In this document: positions 35,025 to 43,277 of the stretch, one piece after another
Position numbering within the stretch: position 1 is the first letter of the stretch
Layout: the number at the start of each line of letters is the position of its first letter
Assembly (NCBI GenBank): GCA_028293125.1
Contig: JAQGPJ010000103.1
Location: 146,866 to 210,865 of the forward strand
DNA length: 64,000 nt
Direction of reading: 5' to 3'
Source: Verrucomicrobiales bacterium
Lineage (GTDB): Bacteria > Verrucomicrobiota > Verrucomicrobiia > Verrucomicrobiales > V1-33
Position numbers and translations under genes: made by a program
Notes under the pieces: model-generated
The model's input: only the letters and a program-made list of their open reading frames with translations
What the model was told of the DNA's origin: nothing
Databases searched by the model: none

Positions 35025-35804
35025 ATGCCCTCCCCTTCCCTGCTCGACCGCTGTGAGCGCCGGTTCGGCCATCTGGCCATCCCCGGCCTGCTTCGCGTGA
35101 TCGCCGGCTTTCAGGCTCTGTGTTTTGTCCTGATCACGCTGAATCCCGATTTTCGGGAGTTTTTGCAATTGAGTTCGGCAGCCTGGGAAAAAGGGCAGGT
35201 TTGGCGGTTCTTCACCTTCTGCTTCATTCCCCAGACCACCAGTGTGATCTGGATCATCTTTGTCATTCTGATCCTCATCCGGATTGGTGACGCGCTGGAG
35301 GAGGCCTGGGGCAGATTCCGGCTCAATCTCTATTATATCTCCAGTGTCATCGCCCTGTGGGCGGCCGTTCTGACGAGCAGCGCTCCTGTGGGAGGGCTTG
35401 CCAGCCTCATGCTTTACACGAGTCTGTTCCTCGCCTTCGCCACCATACTGCCTGATTATACCTTTATGATTTTCTTCATCCTGCCGGTGAAGGTGAAATG
35501 GCTGGCCCTGATCAACGCAGCCTTCCTGCTCTACTATTTTGTGGCCATTTCCGAGATCCGCCTGCCCATGGTGATCGCTTTGATCCCCTACGCCTGCTTC
35601 GGACTTCCCATCCTGCTGCGGAATATGCGGCAGAAAGCACAGGTTGCCCACCGTCGGGCGGTTTATCAGGAAGCCTCTGTTCCGACTGGCGAGCCGTTCC
35701 ACGAATGCCGCATCTGCCACCGTACGGATCACACGAATCCAACTCTGGAGTTCCGCATTGCCGGCGATGATCAGGAATACTGCTTGGAGCATCTCCCGAA
35801 ATAA
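35025..35804 (+). CDS. Rhomboid-like membrane protein, probably without protease activity
   Basis: 259 residues. The sequence EKGQVWRFFTFCFIPQTTSV, then a helix and LEEAWGRFRLNLYYISSVIA, follows the rhomboid pattern of N-terminal WR motif and membrane helices. The GxSG Ser is not found (the corresponding loop reads PVGGLASLML) and no catalytic His is evident, so it should be a pseudoprotease. After the last helix a soluble tail contains CRICHRTDHTNP and EYCLEHLPK: a CxxC...C.xxH pattern that may bind zinc. Gene is on the same strand as the CAAX protease, 70 bases downstream, suggesting one operon. Confidence 0.65.
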   Translation: MPSPSLLDRCERRFGHLAIPGLLRVIAGFQALCFVLITLNPDFREFLQLSSAAWEKGQVWRFFTFCFIPQTTSVIWIIFVILILIRIGDALEEAWGRFRLNLYYISSVIALWAAVLTSSAPVGGLASLMLYTSLFLAFATILPDYTFMIFFILPVKVKWLALINAAFLLYYFVAISEIRLPMVIALIPYACFGLPILLRNMRQKAQVAHRRAVYQEASVPTGEPFHECRICHRTDHTNPTLEFRIAGDDQEYCLEHLPK

Positions 35805-35957
35805 ACTCCGGCCCGCCCTGGAAATGATTTTTCCGGCTCTGAGTCTGCATTGCCGCAGCCTGCCCATGCCTTTACCTTCCCTGTATTCCTCCTTGCTCCG
35901 GGACGCATTCCGATGTTGAGGACGCCATGAGTTTGTCCCGCCACTTTCCACATCCTC

Positions 35958-36566
35958 ATGGCTGACCCGGAACACCACCTTTCCATCGGAGCGGTGCGTG
36001 TGCTGGGGCGCAGTGCACGCGAGCGCCTCACCGCCCAACGCTCCCTCACCGTCTGGCTTTTCGGCCTCAGCGGGTCCGGCAAAAGCACTCTCGCCACTGC
36101 TTTGGACCGCACGCTCAACTCCGAGGGCCGGCTGACCACCCTCCTTGATGGCGATCTGCTGCGCACCGGTCTGAATGCCGGCCTCGGCTTCAGCGACGAC
36201 GACCGCCGGGAGAATGTCCGCCGCGCGGCGGAAGTCGCCCGTCTCTTCAATCAGGCCGGCGTCATCACCATCTGCTCCTTCATCACCCCCCGCCGGGCGT
36301 TGCGCACCCTGGCCAAACAGATTGTGGGCGAGGACGATTTTCTGCTGGTTTACGTCAAAGCCAGCATGGAGACCTGCCGGGCCCGCGATGTCAAAGGACT
36401 CTATGCCAAAGCCGATGGGGGGGCACTCAAACAGTTCACCGGCCGTGACTCCATCTTTGAGGAGCCTGTCAGCGTGGATCTGACCCTGGACACCGAAACC
36501 ATGACCGAGGAGGTCTGCATGGAGGCGATCCTCGCGGCGGTCCGTCCCCGGATTGTCAGGGAGTGA
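35958..36566 (+). CDS. cysC: Adenylylsulfate kinase
   Basis: 202 residues. P-loop in VWLFGLSGSGKSTLATALDR, then LLDGDLLRTGLNAGLGFSDD and DRRENVRRAAEVARLFNQAG, the classical APS kinase signature, followed by the KASMETCRARDVKGLYAKAD lid region and FEEPVSVDLTLDTE. The enzyme phosphorylates adenosine 5'-phosphosulfate to PAPS with ATP. Here cysC stands alone, without cysD/cysN or a PAPS reductase. PAPS could serve assimilation or sulfation of polysaccharides, which is plausible in this phylum (inference). The N-terminal 25 residues before the P-loop are longer than minimal. Confidence 0.95.
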   Translation: MADPEHHLSIGAVRVLGRSARERLTAQRSLTVWLFGLSGSGKSTLATALDRTLNSEGRLTTLLDGDLLRTGLNAGLGFSDDDRRENVRRAAEVARLFNQAGVITICSFITPRRALRTLAKQIVGEDDFLLVYVKASMETCRARDVKGLYAKADGGALKQFTGRDSIFEEPVSVDLTLDTETMTEEVCMEAILAAVRPRIVRE

Positions 36567-36568
36567 AG

Positions 36569-36592
36569 CCGCGGGCGGCCCGCTTCTGATTT
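36569..36592 (+). terminator. Possible terminator of cysC
   Basis: A GCGGG-CGG-CCCGC hairpin immediately after the cysC stop is followed by TTCTGATTTT. The stem is short but GC-only. Confidence 0.35.
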
Positions 36593-36662
36593 TGCCAAAA
36601 AAAAGCGGATCCTCCCCCAGCCAAGCTGCCCTGCTGCCCCTGCAGGCGGGAACGGCATTCCT

Positions 36663-37385
36663 CTACAAAATACCGCCGTCCAGCTTCAGCACCGCACCAG
36701 TGGTGTAGCCGGCCTCATGGCTGGCCAGATAAAGCACGGCGGCGGCCACCTCCCCAGGCAGTCCCAGACGGCGCGCCGGCACAGTTTTCGCCAAGGCCGC
36801 CAGCGCTTCCGGCCCCCCGCCGAGCGCCGGGGTTTGAATATATCCAGGGCACACCGCGTTCACCGTGATGCAGGCCCGCGCCACCTCCTTGGCCAGCGAC
36901 TGAGTAAGGGCCACCACTCCGGCTTTGGCCGCAGCGTAGTTCGCCTGCCCCGCCGGGGCCAGCAGGGCGCTGAGGGAGCTGATGTTCACGATCCGGCCAA
37001 ACCGCTGCCCCATCATAGTGCGCATCACCGCCCGGCAGCCGAGAAAAACGGAGGTCAGATTTCCGGCAATGACCTCATGCCAAGTTTCATCCGTCATCGA
37101 CGCCAGCAGCCCGTCGCGGTGCGACCCCGCATTGTTCACCAGCACATCCAGCCGCCCGGTTTCCCTGACCACCTCCTCCACCGCCGACTGCCAGGCCGCC
37201 GCATCCGTCACCTCCAGACTCAATGAGGTGATCCGCCCGGGGAACTCCGAAGCCAGCGCCTCCACTCCGTCCCGCCGCTGCCGCACGCCGCCAAACACCC
37301 GCGTCTCCGGGGAGGATTCCAGAAAGGCCCGCGCGCAGGCCAAGCCGATTCCGCTGTTGGCTCCGGTGATGAGGATGGTTTTCAT
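36663..37385 (-). CDS. SDR-family 3-oxoacyl-ACP reductase-like protein
   Basis: 240 residues, classical short-chain dehydrogenase: ILITGANSGIGLACARAF binds NAD(P), VLVNNAGSHRDGLL follows, then the catalytic Ser (IVNISSLSALL) and YxxxK (ANYAAAKAGVVAL), and VNAVCPGYIQT. The ending YTTGAVLKLDGGIL is FabG-like. FabG reduces 3-ketoacyl-ACP in fatty acid synthesis. It overlaps the acyltransferase gene upstream (ATGA), and two acyltransferases precede it, so it may take part in making or modifying an unusual lipid rather than housekeeping synthesis. Confidence 0.85.
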   Translation of the reverse strand: MKTILITGANSGIGLACARAFLESSPETRVFGGVRQRRDGVEALASEFPGRITSLSLEVTDAAAWQSAVEEVVRETGRLDVLVNNAGSHRDGLLASMTDETWHEVIAGNLTSVFLGCRAVMRTMMGQRFGRIVNISSLSALLAPAGQANYAAAKAGVVALTQSLAKEVARACITVNAVCPGYIQTPALGGGPEALAALAKTVPARRLGLPGEVAAAVLYLASHEAGYTTGAVLKLDGGIL

Positions 37386-38026
37386 GATTTTTGACGGCTA
37401 TCCGGCCGGGCGCACCGGCTTTGCGGATTCGCCGCGATGGCATAAAGTCGGATCAAAGCCTCGCGCAGCCGCTGGCTCAGGTCCGGCCCCGGCGGCAGAG
37501 GCTCGCCGAAATGCACGGCCCAGCGGGTGCGCCTCAGCGGCAGCCAGGCGGTCCAGCGGCTGAACTGTTCCCCGCCAGCGACCGCGCAGGGCACCACCGG
37601 CACTTGGGCCAGCTGCGCCAGACGGCAGAGATTCTCATTCAATGACCCGCCGGATGTCACGGCATCGGACCCGGTGCGCAGGGTGCCCTCCGGAAAAAGC
37701 CCCACCACCTCCCCGCTTTGCATAAGACTGATCATTCGGCGCACCGCCTTGGGGTCACGCTTTGACCGGTCCAGCGGGATCACCCCGATCCACCGGAAAA
37801 ACCGCCGCCATGGTCCCAGGGAAACTTCCACCGCCGACACCCACCGGATCACCCGCCATGTGGAGCCCATCATCATCATGCAGTCGTAGGGACTGCGGTG
37901 GTTCGCGGCCAGCAGGCATCCGCCCGCCGTGTCCAGAAAATGCCCGCCACGAACCTCCTTCCGCGAGCAGAACCAAAGCGGGCCCCGCCCGAAGAGGCAC
38001 AGAGCGAAATAAAACGGCCGGTTCAC
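37382..38026 (-). CDS. 1-acyl-sn-glycerol-3-phosphate acyltransferase-like protein (second copy)
   Basis: 214 residues with the PlsC signatures: LLAANHRSPYDCMMMM (HxxxxD variant NHRSPYD) and LFPEGTLRTGSD (FPEG). WIGVIPLDRSKRDPKAVRRM lies between them. These enzymes transfer an acyl chain to lysophosphatidic acid or a related acceptor at the membrane. The start chosen is the GTG at 38026 (VNRPFYFALC), four bases after the stop of the first acyltransferase; an ATG/GTG further upstream would lie inside that gene and adds non-homologous sequence. The stop overlaps the SDR start. Confidence 0.82.
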   Translation of the reverse strand: MNRPFYFALCLFGRGPLWFCSRKEVRGGHFLDTAGGCLLAANHRSPYDCMMMMGSTWRVIRWVSAVEVSLGPWRRFFRWIGVIPLDRSKRDPKAVRRMISLMQSGEVVGLFPEGTLRTGSDAVTSGGSLNENLCRLAQLAQVPVVPCAVAGGEQFSRWTAWLPLRRTRWAVHFGEPLPPGPDLSQRLREALIRLYAIAANPQSRCARPDSRQKS

Positions 38027-38030
38027 GGAG

Positions 38031-38759
38031 TCAGGGGATGATGGATTCAGGCTCGGGGAAGCGGTGCCGCAACTCGCCATACAGCTCCACGAACGCCTGT
38101 TCCAGCTGTTTGGCAAAAGCATCCCGCCCCGCCCTGCCGGAGCCATTGGCCGGAGCTTTTAACGGAGCACCGGCTACCACCCACAGCCGGCCCAGCTTCA
38201 GTGGCAGCCACGGACCCGGGCTGTTCAGGCGCTGGGTCCCTGACACCACCACGGGCACCACCGGCACCCCGGCCCGCGCCGCCAGCAGCGCCACTCCACG
38301 CCGGACGGGCGCGCCACGCACCACCGAATCCCCGCCAGCCATGATTTCACCCTCCGGAAAAATGCCCACCATTTCCCCCCTGCGCAGCCGTGCCAGCGCC
38401 TCGCGCACCCCCGGCAGCGCCTTCCCATGGCGGTTGATGGGAAAAGCCCCGATGCGGTCCAGAAAAGCAGCCCAACTCCGGCAGCGGTAAAATTCCTCCC
38501 GCGCCATCCAGCTGACCGGATTTTTCAGCAAAACGCTCATCACCACCGGATCCAGATGGCTCACGTGGCTCACCGCCAACAGTGCCCCGCCCTTCAACCC
38601 GGCATGGTCCAGCCCGTGAACCTTCACCCTCATGGCGGCCCCAAAGGCAAACTGCCAGAACGCGCGCACCACCGCATAAAACCGGGCCGGAGCCTGCAGC
38701 CGCCGGAAATGGCGCGCAGTGACGGGAGCGGTTTGGCAGGGTTCAGGCATCGGTGCCAT
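38031..38759 (-). CDS. 1-acyl-sn-glycerol-3-phosphate acyltransferase (PlsC family)
   Basis: 242 residues. Block I is AVSHVSHLDPVVMSVLLKNP (HxxxxD as HVSHLD), block II around EEFYRCRSWAAFLDRIGAFP and INRHGKA, block III is GIFPEGEIMAGGD, block IV VPVVVSGTQRL. It should acylate lysophosphatidic acid in phospholipid synthesis. The ATG at 38759 is preceded by AGGGA at a suitable distance and was preferred to an upstream TTG at 38780. It is the first gene of a three-gene cluster with a second acyltransferase and an SDR reductase. The two acyltransferases differ considerably, so they probably use different acceptors. Confidence 0.85.
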   Translation of the reverse strand: MAPMPEPCQTAPVTARHFRRLQAPARFYAVVRAFWQFAFGAAMRVKVHGLDHAGLKGGALLAVSHVSHLDPVVMSVLLKNPVSWMAREEFYRCRSWAAFLDRIGAFPINRHGKALPGVREALARLRRGEMVGIFPEGEIMAGGDSVVRGAPVRRGVALLAARAGVPVVPVVVSGTQRLNSPGPWLPLKLGRLWVVAGAPLKAPANGSGRAGRDAFAKQLEQAFVELYGELRHRFPEPESIIP

Positions 38760-38873
38760 GGAATCCCTGTTTTTAAGCAAACGTCAAGGATTGAGCGCTT
38801 CGCCCAAGTGGGCTTGGTGCACTCTTCCTCTTTCCTCCTTTGTCCTGTTGCATGAAATTTTTTTCCTCCCCCA

Positions 38874-39284
38874 TCACGGAGCAGTCCGGCCGTAGGCCGC
38901 AGTAAGGTATCTGGTCAGGGGAGCAATCACCTCGTCCGGCAGCGGGGCACCGAACTTTTCCTTCATTTTCTTCACAGTCGCCGACCAGTATTTTTCACCC
39001 GAGGGCGGTTGGGTCTCACAGTAATCAGCGGAATGGCACGTCAGGCAGAAGGCCTGCGCCAGCTCCCCTCCTTCCCCCGGACGGTAGGTCCCCGCCTCCA
39101 CAGGAAGCTCCAGTTCACGGGCACCGGAACCACTGGAGACCGCCGCCGGCACAGCCGGGGCGGAGGCAGCCGGCGGAGCAGGGACCGGACCGGGAACAGG
39201 ATCGGCCACCAGAGACCCGACAGCGGCGAAACTGGCCAGGGCTCCGAGACCCAAGGACAGGAGAATAGAGGTGAAGCGGCTCAT
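38874..39284 (-). CDS. Monohaem cytochrome c, electron acceptor of the sulfite dehydrogenase (SorB-like)
   Basis: 136 residues with a signal peptide (MSRFTSILLSLGLGALASFA) and an Ala/Pro-rich linker. The haem site is AFCLTCHSADYCETQPPSGE (CxxCH), followed by the helix YWSATVKKMKEKFGAPLPDE. The pattern SADYCxTQPP is typical of SorB-type cytochromes. It overlaps the stop of the molybdoenzyme gene (ATGA), so the two are made together and act in the periplasm, with this protein taking electrons from sulfite oxidation to the respiratory chain. Confidence 0.85.
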   Translation of the reverse strand: MSRFTSILLSLGLGALASFAAVGSLVADPVPGPVPAPPAASAPAVPAAVSSGSGARELELPVEAGTYRPGEGGELAQAFCLTCHSADYCETQPPSGEKYWSATVKKMKEKFGAPLPDEVIAPLTRYLTAAYGRTAP

Positions 39285-40498
39285 GCGGTGATCATCACTT
39301 TGGTGTTTTCCACAACATTCCGGGCGTAGCCGGCCGGGTTCCACAATGGCTCCAGCGGCTGAGTCTCCCCGATGCGGTTGAAGGCGCGGCACAGAATGCG
39401 GGCTTCCCCCGTTTTGCCCGGCGTCCACGGAAGTGTCCATTCTCGGAAGGAATAGCGTCCCGGGTCCCTGCCCAGTGCCGCCCCCTGCCAGGAGTGTCCG
39501 CCATCGGTGCTGACCTGCACCTCCGTCAGGCCCGCGCCGCTGTCGAAGGCGATCCCGCGAAGAGTCACGCTTTGCCCGGAACGCACCGCCGCGCCGTCCG
39601 TGAGACTGGTGAGGAACGAGCGGATTTTGAACCTGCTGATGGGCACCGTTTTGGCCGGGGTGGTGCCGGGCTCCACACAGCCGCCGGGCGTGTCCGGCAC
39701 CCGGTAGCCCGCCGCCATCCAGAAGCCGCCGAAGGTTTCATCCACCACATTCAGTTCGTTCAGGTGCTTGATCCAGTAAGTGCCGAAATAGCCTGGCACC
39801 ACCAGGCGCAGCGGATAACCGTTCAGCCACGGCAGGTCCTCGCCGTTCATGCTCCAGGCGATCAGAATTTCCCCGTCCAGCGCGTGGTCCACATCCAGCG
39901 CCTTGATAAAATCCGGTGTGGCCGGAAGCACTCCGCTGTCCAGCCCGTTGCAGACCACCTGTTTGGCCCCGGCGGCAATGCCGGCCCTGCCCAGCACGTC
40001 CTTCACTCTGACCCCGCGCCATACGGCATTTCCCATGGCTCCGTTCGCCAGCTGTCCTCCATTCACGCGGGGATTAAAGAACCCGCGGCTGTTTCCCGAG
40101 CACTGGTTCACCGCCGTGACCTCCACGGTCTCCATTTTTTTCAGTTCCTCCAAGGACAAGGAAAGGGATGTTTTCACCAGCCCCTTCACCTCCAGCCTGA
40201 AAGCCGCAGGATCAATGCGGGTGGGCAGCGCCGACAGGTGATAGCGGACGAAAAAAGCGTCGTTCGGCGTGATGATCCCCTCATTGTAAACCGCAAACGG
40301 CGTCTCCAGCTGCGGCGGCCGGCTGGTCAGCACAATCAGCGGTCTTTTTCCTGGATAAGCCACCAAGTGGCGGCGGCCATTGGCGAAGGGGAGTTCCACT
40401 GTCCCTTCCTCCGCCGCCTCCAACCGCCCGACGGACGCGGCGGCGGCGGCCATGACGCTGCTTTGCAGAAACCGGCGGCGGGAAAGCTGAGACTTCAT
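39281..40498 (-). CDS. sorA: Sulfite dehydrogenase molybdopterin subunit (SorA-like)
   Basis: 405 residues. A twin-arginine signal (SQLSRRRFLQSSVMAAAAAS) indicates export with its molybdenum cofactor. The catalytic domain has NDAFFVRYHLSALPTRIDPA, the Mo-ligating Cys in VTAVNQCSGNSRGFFNPRVN (about residue 133) and GYPLRLVVPGYFGTYWIKHL; the C-terminal dimerisation domain has VQVSTDGGHSWQGAAL and WTLPWTPGKTGEARILCRAF. This is the sulfite oxidase family. With the overlapping cytochrome gene it forms a SorAB-type enzyme that oxidises sulfite to sulfate in the periplasm. Confidence 0.9.
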   Translation of the reverse strand: MKSQLSRRRFLQSSVMAAAAASVGRLEAAEEGTVELPFANGRRHLVAYPGKRPLIVLTSRPPQLETPFAVYNEGIITPNDAFFVRYHLSALPTRIDPAAFRLEVKGLVKTSLSLSLEELKKMETVEVTAVNQCSGNSRGFFNPRVNGGQLANGAMGNAVWRGVRVKDVLGRAGIAAGAKQVVCNGLDSGVLPATPDFIKALDVDHALDGEILIAWSMNGEDLPWLNGYPLRLVVPGYFGTYWIKHLNELNVVDETFGGFWMAAGYRVPDTPGGCVEPGTTPAKTVPISRFKIRSFLTSLTDGAAVRSGQSVTLRGIAFDSGAGLTEVQVSTDGGHSWQGAALGRDPGRYSFREWTLPWTPGKTGEARILCRAFNRIGETQPLEPLWNPAGYARNVVENTKVMITA

Positions 40499-40645
40499 CC
40501 CTCCATCCTGATGCTGGGATTTTGGACTGTCGAAATGAAACTGCTCCGCAAGAGCGGTGCCTCTTCCTCACTCATTTTTAAAGCTGAAGGCCGTTTGCCT
40601 GCTGCTGGCAGCTGCGTCCGGTTTTGTCCCGCCACCGCCCTCCGT

Positions 40646-41353
40646 TCACTCGCCTTTTCTTGGCGGCAGGCGCTCCGCCAAATCCCGCAGCAGTTCCCCC
40701 TGCACCTGCTGGATCTCCATCAGCTTCAGAATGTGGTGCTGCATCAGATGGTCCATCTTTTCATGGAGATGCCTGATTTCGAGTTCAGACTTCAGATTCA
40801 CCCGGTAATCCTGCTCCGCATGCTCGCGGTCCCGTGACTCTTGGCGGTGCTGGCTCATCATGATGACCGGAGCCTGAAGCGCCGCAATGCACGAAAGTAG
40901 AAGATTCAGCAGGATAAAGGGATAAGGATCCGGCCCTCCCGACTTCCAAAGCAGGGTGTTCATGCCAATCCATATCACAATGAACACTCCGAAGCTGATG
41001 ATGAACTTCCAGCTGCCGCCGAAGTCAGCGATGATGTCGGAAATCCGCTCTCCAAAGGTGAGGCGGGCATTTTCCTCATCCTCGTCGTCCGGGGGCTCGG
41101 AAATGATGTCGTGCTCCTTCAGGCTGTCGATGACCTCGCGCTCGATCTCCGTGATCTCCCCAAGTTCCTCCTCCAGCGCGTCCTCCACGTACTCGGCGCG
41201 GAATTCATTGAGGGCGTGATGACTGATCCAGGAATCCGCTTTGAACTCCGGATGTTTTTTGGTGATGTATTTTGCCAGGCTGGGGCGGATGGTGTGGTAT
41301 GACACTGCGTTCTCCGGCGCGAGTTCCTCCTTGGTGATGGTGCAGATGGGCAT
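40646..41353 (-). CDS. DUF1003 membrane protein
   Basis: 235 residues. The N-terminal half is soluble and acidic (EEELGEITEIEREVIDSLKE, PPDDEDEENA). Then ERISDIIADFGGSWKFIISF and VIWIGMNTLLW form the first helix, and DPYPFILLNLLLSCIAALQA, PVIMMSQHRQESRDREHAEQ the second, with the conserved DPYPFxLLN motif. A coiled coil ends the protein. DUF1003 proteins are cyclic-di-GMP- or stress-linked in no established way; function unknown. Transcribed alone, divergent from the rhomboid gene. Confidence 0.88.
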   Translation of the reverse strand: MPICTITKEELAPENAVSYHTIRPSLAKYITKKHPEFKADSWISHHALNEFRAEYVEDALEEELGEITEIEREVIDSLKEHDIISEPPDDEDEENARLTFGERISDIIADFGGSWKFIISFGVFIVIWIGMNTLLWKSGGPDPYPFILLNLLLSCIAALQAPVIMMSQHRQESRDREHAEQDYRVNLKSELEIRHLHEKMDHLMQHHILKLMEIQQVQGELLRDLAERLPPRKGE

Positions 41354-41575
41354 GGCATCCGTTTAAACCTGACCGTCCGGCAGGTCATGTGGGAACTTCT
41401 TCATGATCCTGGAGCCGGAACCTCCGTCCTTTGTTTCGTTCTATTCCCCGAAAGGGCAAATCTGAAATGCCGTACTGAAATCCAGTCACCTGCCGGAACA
41501 CGCAAAATGACCGGATTTTTCACCAGTCCCCGCATTGTCCACCGCCGGCGGGCCGTTATGATGGGCCAGTCCCCC

Positions 41576-42247
41576 ATGTCAGAAACCACCTTTCTCCACC
41601 GCCAATGGCTCACCTTCCGCCGCCAAGTCCGGCCGGTGGTGATGTTTGTGGCGGTGCTGTGGGGGTGCGAGGCGGTGGATGCCCTGCTTCCCGTGCCATG
41701 GCGGCTTGACCAATGGGGCATCCAGCCCCGGAATCCCGACAGCCTGCCGCGCATCGTGGTGGCTCCTTTTCTGCACGAGGGCTTCATGCATCTGGCCAGC
41801 AACACCATCCCCCTGCTGGTGCTGGGCTGGCTGGTGCTGCTCAGCGGGCGGTGGCTGTTTTGGGCCGTGCTGGTGGTGACCGGACTCAGCAGCGGACTTG
41901 GCGCCTGGCTGTTTGGCTCCCAGAGCCTGCATATCGGGGCCAGCGGCATTGTGTTCGGCATGCTTGGTTTTCTGCTGGCCCGTGGGTGGGTGTCGAGGCG
42001 TCCGGGGTGGGCCTTCATCTCGCTGCTGGTAGCCCTGCTGTACTATGGCAACGTCTTCAACGGCCTGCTGCCCTCGCCTCATGTCTCCTGGTCCAGCCAC
42101 TTCTGGGGACTGGCGGGGGGAGGGGGATTCGCATGGTGGCTCTACCGGCACAAGGGCCTGCCCGCCCCCGTCAGCGTCACCAGCCTGTCCGGAGGCACCC
42201 GACTTATACGGAAATCCAAAGCGCTTTTAGATATGGCGCGGCGGTGA
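41576..42247 (+). CDS. Rhomboid-family intramembrane serine protease
   Basis: 223 residues with about six helices. Active-site residues are present: the Ser in SLHIGASGIVFGMLGFLLAR (GASG) and the His in PHVSWSSHFWGLAGGGGFAW. The loop before the first core helix, FLHEGFMHLASNTIPLLVLG, carries the usual His-Asn pair of bacterial rhomboids. It should cleave transmembrane substrates. Start uncertain: 41576 (MSETTFLHRQ) was chosen, with ATGs at 41558 and 41561 as alternatives. The 3' end overlaps the converging methyltransferase gene by 44 bases. Confidence 0.88.
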   Translation: MSETTFLHRQWLTFRRQVRPVVMFVAVLWGCEAVDALLPVPWRLDQWGIQPRNPDSLPRIVVAPFLHEGFMHLASNTIPLLVLGWLVLLSGRWLFWAVLVVTGLSSGLGAWLFGSQSLHIGASGIVFGMLGFLLARGWVSRRPGWAFISLLVALLYYGNVFNGLLPSPHVSWSSHFWGLAGGGGFAWWLYRHKGLPAPVSVTSLSGGTRLIRKSKALLDMARR

Positions 42248-43199
42248 AATCCGGCGGCATGCGGCCCCATTCCCGGTCCTGGATCCGCCTTCCGGCAAGG
42301 ACCGCCCCGTCCCGGACCAGGCTTTCAAACCGCTCGGGCGTCAGCCCCCGGTGATTGGTGCTCGCCAGCAGCCAGCCGCCCGGAGCCAGCACCGCCAAGC
42401 AGGCGGCCGCCAGTGCCGGAAAATCATGCTCCACCCGGAAAAGCCGTCCATCCGCATTCCGGCTGAAAGTGGGGGGATCAACTACGATCCCGTCCCACTT
42501 CCGCCCGCTTTTGGCAAAGCGCCGCAGCCACTCAAAGGAATCACCCCGACAGAAAAAGTGTGCTGCGGGATCCAGCCCATTGAGCTCCATGTTCCGCTTT
42601 CCCCACTCCAGATAGGGCCGGGAAAGATCCACGCTGGTGGTCACCGCCCCGGCGGATGCCGCCGCCACACTGAAGGCGCAGGTGTAGGCGAAGAGATTCA
42701 GCACCCGGGGCCGGGCCTCCGGATCGCCGGGCGGACCTGATGACAGCGCCTGCAGTGGATGGTGAAGTGGCACCTGCCAGGAGTGGAGCCACTCCAGCAT
42801 CCGCACCCGCTGGAGCCGCTGGTCCAGGAACAGCCCCTGGCTGTAGCCGGCGGTCAGGTCGATCTCATAATTTAGCCCCAATTCCCGCACCTGAAAAGGC
42901 CCTTCCAGAAAACCACCGAGCACCGGCTGGGGAGCCTGCTTGTCCTGCTGGTCCAGCCGCTTCCACCACACGGACCGGCAGCCCTCCGGCAAAGTCCGAC
43001 GCAGAATTTCCGGAAACGGGGCATCACGGGTCTGCACCACCCAGTGGCCGTCATAACAGTCAATCTCCACCCCCGGCAACCCGTCGCCCATTCCGTCCAG
43101 CACCCGCCAAGCCGTGGTGCGGCCATCCGTGATATCCGGAATGGCGGCGCGGCGGGTGGCGGCCTGGGCAATGAGGGAGGAGGACGGGACGGCTGTCAT
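42204..43199 (-). CDS. RlmI-like class I SAM-dependent methyltransferase
   Basis: 331 residues. The SAM-binding part has LTAGYSQGLFLDQRLQRVRM, LNLFAYTCAFSVAAASAGAV, TSVDLSRPYLEWGKRNMELN, and the catalytic-site loop WDGIVVDPPTFSRNADG. This is the pattern of the RlmI/RlmK group that methylates 23S rRNA. The N-terminal PUA RNA-binding domain of RlmI is not recognisable, only a short domain with GMGDGLPGVEIDCYDGHWVV, so the RNA target may differ. Its 3' end overlaps the rhomboid gene convergently, and an IS630 copy has landed just upstream of its start. Confidence 0.82.
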   Translation of the reverse strand: MTAVPSSSLIAQAATRRAAIPDITDGRTTAWRVLDGMGDGLPGVEIDCYDGHWVVQTRDAPFPEILRRTLPEGCRSVWWKRLDQQDKQAPQPVLGGFLEGPFQVRELGLNYEIDLTAGYSQGLFLDQRLQRVRMLEWLHSWQVPLHHPLQALSSGPPGDPEARPRVLNLFAYTCAFSVAAASAGAVTTSVDLSRPYLEWGKRNMELNGLDPAAHFFCRGDSFEWLRRFAKSGRKWDGIVVDPPTFSRNADGRLFRVEHDFPALAAACLAVLAPGGWLLASTNHRGLTPERFESLVRDGAVLAGRRIQDREWGRMPPDFTAAPYLKALWISV

Positions 43200-43277
43200 G
43201 GAAAGCGCACCGTAACCGGAACTTCCCGGCTGTCATGGGGGATACCCGGCAGCTGAATCAAAACAAAGCGCCATTAG

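Noticed and set aside
37382..38146. Longer form of the second acyltransferase starting at 38146
   Set aside because: The extra 40 residues lie inside the upstream acyltransferase gene and are Ser/Trp-rich shadow sequence; a GTG at 38026 fits operon structure.
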